Below, piece by piece: positions 61,681-64,000 of a DNA stretch of 64,000 bases. The translations under genes were made by a program, and so were the position numbers. This DNA is from Achromobacter piechaudii NBRC 102461. GTDB taxonomy: Bacteria; Pseudomonadota; Gammaproteobacteria; Burkholderiales; Burkholderiaceae_B. The notes below the pieces were generated by a model, which was not told where the DNA came from, ran no database searches, and saw only the letters and a program-made list of their open reading frames with translations. Numbering within the stretch: position 1 is the first letter of the stretch; every line of letters begins with the position of its first letter. Where the stretch lies: positions 248,001-312,000 of the forward strand of contig NZ_BCTK01000007.1 in assembly GCF_001571245.1 (NCBI RefSeq), in the 5' to 3' direction.

Positions 61681-63027
61681 ATGTTCGAAAAAATCCTGAT
61701 CGCCAATCGGGGCGAAATCGCCCTGCGCATTCAGCGCGCTTGCCGTGAGCTGGGCATCAAAACCGTGGTCGTGCACTCCGAGGCTGACCGCGAGGCCAAG
61801 TACGTGCGCCTGGCCGATGAATCCGTGTGCATCGGGCCCGCGCCGTCGCGAGACAGCTACCTGAACATGCCGGCCATCATTTCGGCCGCCGAAGTGACGG
61901 ATTCCGAGGCAATTCACCCGGGTTACGGGTTCTTGTCCGAAAATGCCGACTTCGCGGATCGCGTCGAAAAGAGCGGCTTCGTCTTCATCGGCCCGCGCCC
62001 TGACACCATTCGCCTGATGGGCGACAAGGTCAGCGCCAAGCGCGCCATGATCGAAGCGGGCGTGCCGGTCGTGCCGGGTTCTGAAGGCGCGTTGCCCGAA
62101 GATCCGCAGGAAATCATCCGCATTGCGCGCGAAGTGGGCTACCCGGTCATCATCAAGGCAGCAGGCGGCGGCGGTGGCCGCGGCATGCGCGTGGTGTACA
62201 CCGAGGCCGCGCTGTTGAATGCCGTCACCATGACGCGTTCGGAAGCGGGCGCCGCGTTCAACAACCCGGAAGTCTATATGGAGAAGTTCCTCGAGAACCC
62301 GCGCCATGTGGAAATCCAGGTGCTGGCTGATGGCGGCCGCAACGCCGTCTGGCTGGGCGAACGCGACTGCTCCATGCAGCGCCGCCACCAGAAGGTCATC
62401 GAAGAAGCACCGGCGCCGGGTATCGCGCGCCGTGCTATCGAGCGCATTGGCGATCGCTGTGCCGACGCCTGCCGCAAGATGGGCTACCGTGGCGCGGGCA
62501 CGTTCGAATTCCTGTTTGAAAACGGCGAGTTCTATTTCATTGAAATGAACACCCGCATCCAGGTCGAACACCCCGTCACCGAATTGATCACCGGCATCGA
62601 CCTCGTCCAGCAGCAGATCCTGATCGCCGCTGGCGAGAAGTTCACGCTGCGCCAACGTGACATCGAGTTCAAGGGCCATGCGATCGAATGCCGCATCAAC
62701 GCCGAAGATCCGTTCCGCTTCGTGCCCAGCCCCGGCCGCATCACCAACTGGCATACGCCGGGCGGCCCTGGCGTGCGTATCGATTCGCACGCGTACAACA
62801 GCTATTTCGTGCCGCCCAACTACGATTCGATGATCGCCAAGGTCATCACGTATGGCGATACGCGCGATCAGGCGTTGGCGCGAATGCGCATTGCGCTGTC
62901 GGAAATGGTGGTGGAAGGTATTTCGACCAACATCCCGCTGCATCGTGAACTGCTGCAAGACGCCCGTTTCATCGAAGGCGGCACCAGCATTCACTACCTG
63001 GAAAACAAGTTGGCTCAGCGTCCCTGA
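61681..63027 (+). CDS. accC: Biotin carboxylase
   Basis: This ATP-grasp enzyme of 448 residues carboxylates the biotin of AccB. Motifs: [36 protein letters not shown], the glycine-rich [35 protein letters not shown], and [14 protein letters not shown]. Full length. A terminator follows the stop within 35 bases. Confidence 0.97.
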   Translation: MFEKILIANRGEIALRIQRACRELGIKTVVVHSEADREAKYVRLADESVCIGPAPSRDSYLNMPAIISAAEVTDSEAIHPGYGFLSENADFADRVEKSGFVFIGPRPDTIRLMGDKVSAKRAMIEAGVPVVPGSEGALPEDPQEIIRIAREVGYPVIIKAAGGGGGRGMRVVYTEAALLNAVTMTRSEAGAAFNNPEVYMEKFLENPRHVEIQVLADGGRNAVWLGERDCSMQRRHQKVIEEAPAPGIARRAIERIGDRCADACRKMGYRGAGTFEFLFENGEFYFIEMNTRIQVEHPVTELITGIDLVQQQILIAAGEKFTLRQRDIEFKGHAIECRINAEDPFRFVPSPGRITNWHTPGGPGVRIDSHAYNSYFVPPNYDSMIAKVITYGDTRDQALARMRIALSEMVVEGISTNIPLHRELLQDARFIEGGTSIHYLENKLAQRP

Positions 63028-63037
63028 CCGACGACCC

Positions 63038-63058
63038 GGGGCCTCAGGGCCCCTTTTT
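63038..63058 (+). terminator. Rho-independent terminator after accC
   Basis: GGGGCC (63038-63043) pairs with GGCCCC (63048-63053) around TCAG and is followed by TTTTT. It closes the accB-accC operon. Confidence 0.8.
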
Positions 63059-63121
63059 ACGTTTATGGTCTATCGGGCCGCGGCGCGAGCCGTGGCCCGA
63101 TGGCCAGATGGAAGAATAATC

Positions 63122-64000
63122 ATGCGTGAACTCGTGCTCCATTGCCTGGAGGCGCAGGCCGAAGCCCTGTCGGACGCGTTGCTGGAAGCGGGCGTACTGT
63201 CGGTTTCCGTCGAAGACGCCGACTTCGGCACCGATGACGAACGTCCCCTGTTCGGCGAACCCGGCACCGAGCCCGACGTGCAGGCGTGGGACCGCAACCG
63301 CGTCGTCGCCTTGCTGCCCGATGGCGCCGACCCCACGCAGATCATGGAAGAAGCCGCAGCGGCGGGCGAGCTGGACCCGTCGCTGTTTGCCGGCTGGACG
63401 TTGCGCGATGTGCCGGACGCGGACTGGGTGCGCTTGACGCAGTCGCAGTTTGGCCCGATCCACATCGCCGAGCGCCTGTGGATCGTGCCCAGCTGGCACC
63501 GCGACAACCCCGACGTGCCGGGCCTGGACTCGGCCGCTTCTGACGAAGGCGCCATTCATATCGAACTGGACCCGGGCCTGGCGTTCGGCACCGGCAGCCA
63601 TCCGACCACGCACTTGTGCCTGGCCTGGCTGGAAGCCGAGCTGCCCGCCGGCGCGACCGTGCTGGACTACGGCTGCGGCTCGGGCATTCTGGCCATTGCC
63701 GCGCGCAAGCTGGGCGCGGGTCCGACGCTGGCCGTGGACATCGATGCGCAGGCGGTGCAAAGCACAGCCTATAACGCCGAGGTCAACCACGTTCAATTGC
63801 AGGCCATGCTGCCCGATGCGCTGGCCGACGGCACCTTCCAAGTCGTTGTCGCCAACATCCTGTCCAATCCGCTGAAGGTGCTGGCGCCGATGCTGGCGGG
63901 CCGCGTGGAGCAGGGCGGGCATCTGGTGCTGTCCGGCGTGCTGGAACGCCAGGCCGAGGAAGTCGCCGCAGCCTACGCGCCGTGGATGACGATGTCCGTC
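63122..64000 (+). CDS. prmA: Ribosomal protein L11 methyltransferase (C-terminus cut by window edge)
   Basis: The first 293 codons are present and the frame is open at base 64000; the family is about 300 residues, so little is missing. An N-terminal substrate-recognition domain is followed by a class I SAM-dependent domain with [19 protein letters not shown], the SAM motif [15 protein letters not shown], and the NILSNPL catalytic segment. It trimethylates L11. Start at 63122 follows the accC terminator. Confidence 0.95.
   Translation, partial: MRELVLHCLEAQAEALSDALLEAGVLSVSVEDADFGTDDERPLFGEPGTEPDVQAWDRNRVVALLPDGADPTQIMEEAAAAGELDPSLFAGWTLRDVPDADWVRLTQSQFGPIHIAERLWIVPSWHRDNPDVPGLDSAASDEGAIHIELDPGLAFGTGSHPTTHLCLAWLEAELPAGATVLDYGCGSGILAIAARKLGAGPTLAVDIDAQAVQSTAYNAEVNHVQLQAMLPDALADGTFQVVVANILSNPLKVLAPMLAGRVEQGGHLVLSGVLERQAEEVAAAYAPWMTMSV

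Overview
The window looks like a chromosomal segment of an Alcaligenaceae betaproteobacterium, most likely Achromobacter or a close Bordetella relative. This rests on the high GC content, codon use, tightly overlapping operons, and the remembered order of housekeeping blocks (hemL-thiE, yqgE-yqgF-pyrB-pyrC'-plsC, aroQ-accB-accC-prmA). I could not run a database search, so the genus is an inference. About 55 genes fill nearly all of the window. I see no insertion sequences, prophage, CRISPR array, rRNA or complete tRNA.

Region 1 (1-27.6 kb) is mostly aromatic catabolism. A truncated MarR regulator diverges from a branched-chain-type ABC importer (584-5253). A complete siaABCD module follows (5494-9260): PP2C phosphatase, kinase, DUF1987 regulator and diguanylate cyclase. 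A PAS/GAF/GGDEF/EAL protein comes next, then an odd 840-base gene-free stretch with a near-ideal G-quadruplex motif. From 12.7 to 20.5 kb runs a CoA-dependent aromatic operon. It encodes an FAD-monooxygenase/old-yellow-enzyme fusion, SDR, enoyl-CoA hydratase, acyl-CoA dehydrogenase, aryl-CoA ligase, thioesterase and a Rid-family protein, matching the 2-aminobenzoyl-CoA (anthranilate) pathway known from Azoarcus evansii. A 20-bp palindrome near-identical (17/20) in front of both the importer and this operon suggests that one regulator, probably the MarR protein, controls both. An AraC regulator and a second operon (orphan substrate-binding protein, dienelactone-hydrolase/NTF2 fusion, two Rieske dioxygenase subunits, a degenerate isochorismatase-fold protein, SDR) run to 27.6 kb.

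Region 2 (27.6-48.4 kb) holds fapA, a lytic transglycosylase, hemL-thiE-thiD-like, rubredoxin and yqgE-yqgF. These are followed by a pyrB homologue that has lost nearly all catalytic residues, a non-catalytic dihydroorotase homologue and plsC. A LysR-controlled cluster (RraA-type aldolase, aminotransferase, polar amino-acid ABC importer) could take up a branched hydroxy-amino acid and split it to pyruvate. Envelope and housekeeping genes follow (apaH, lptG, mtgA, aroE, a TonB-like protein).

Region 3 (48.4-64 kb) contains an Fbp-type ABC importer next to a two-component system. Its sensor kinase carries, after the ATPase domain, an extra membrane segment and a complete periplasmic binding domain paralogous to the importer's own binding protein. 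An RNB exoribonuclease, a YqiA-type esterase, mpl, a TlpA-like thioredoxin, aroQ, accB, accC and a truncated prmA complete the window.

The most unusual items are the kinase/binding-protein fusion, the pyrB/pyrC' pseudoenzyme pair, the shared palindrome joining importer and aromatic operon, and the aldolase/aminotransferase/importer cluster.
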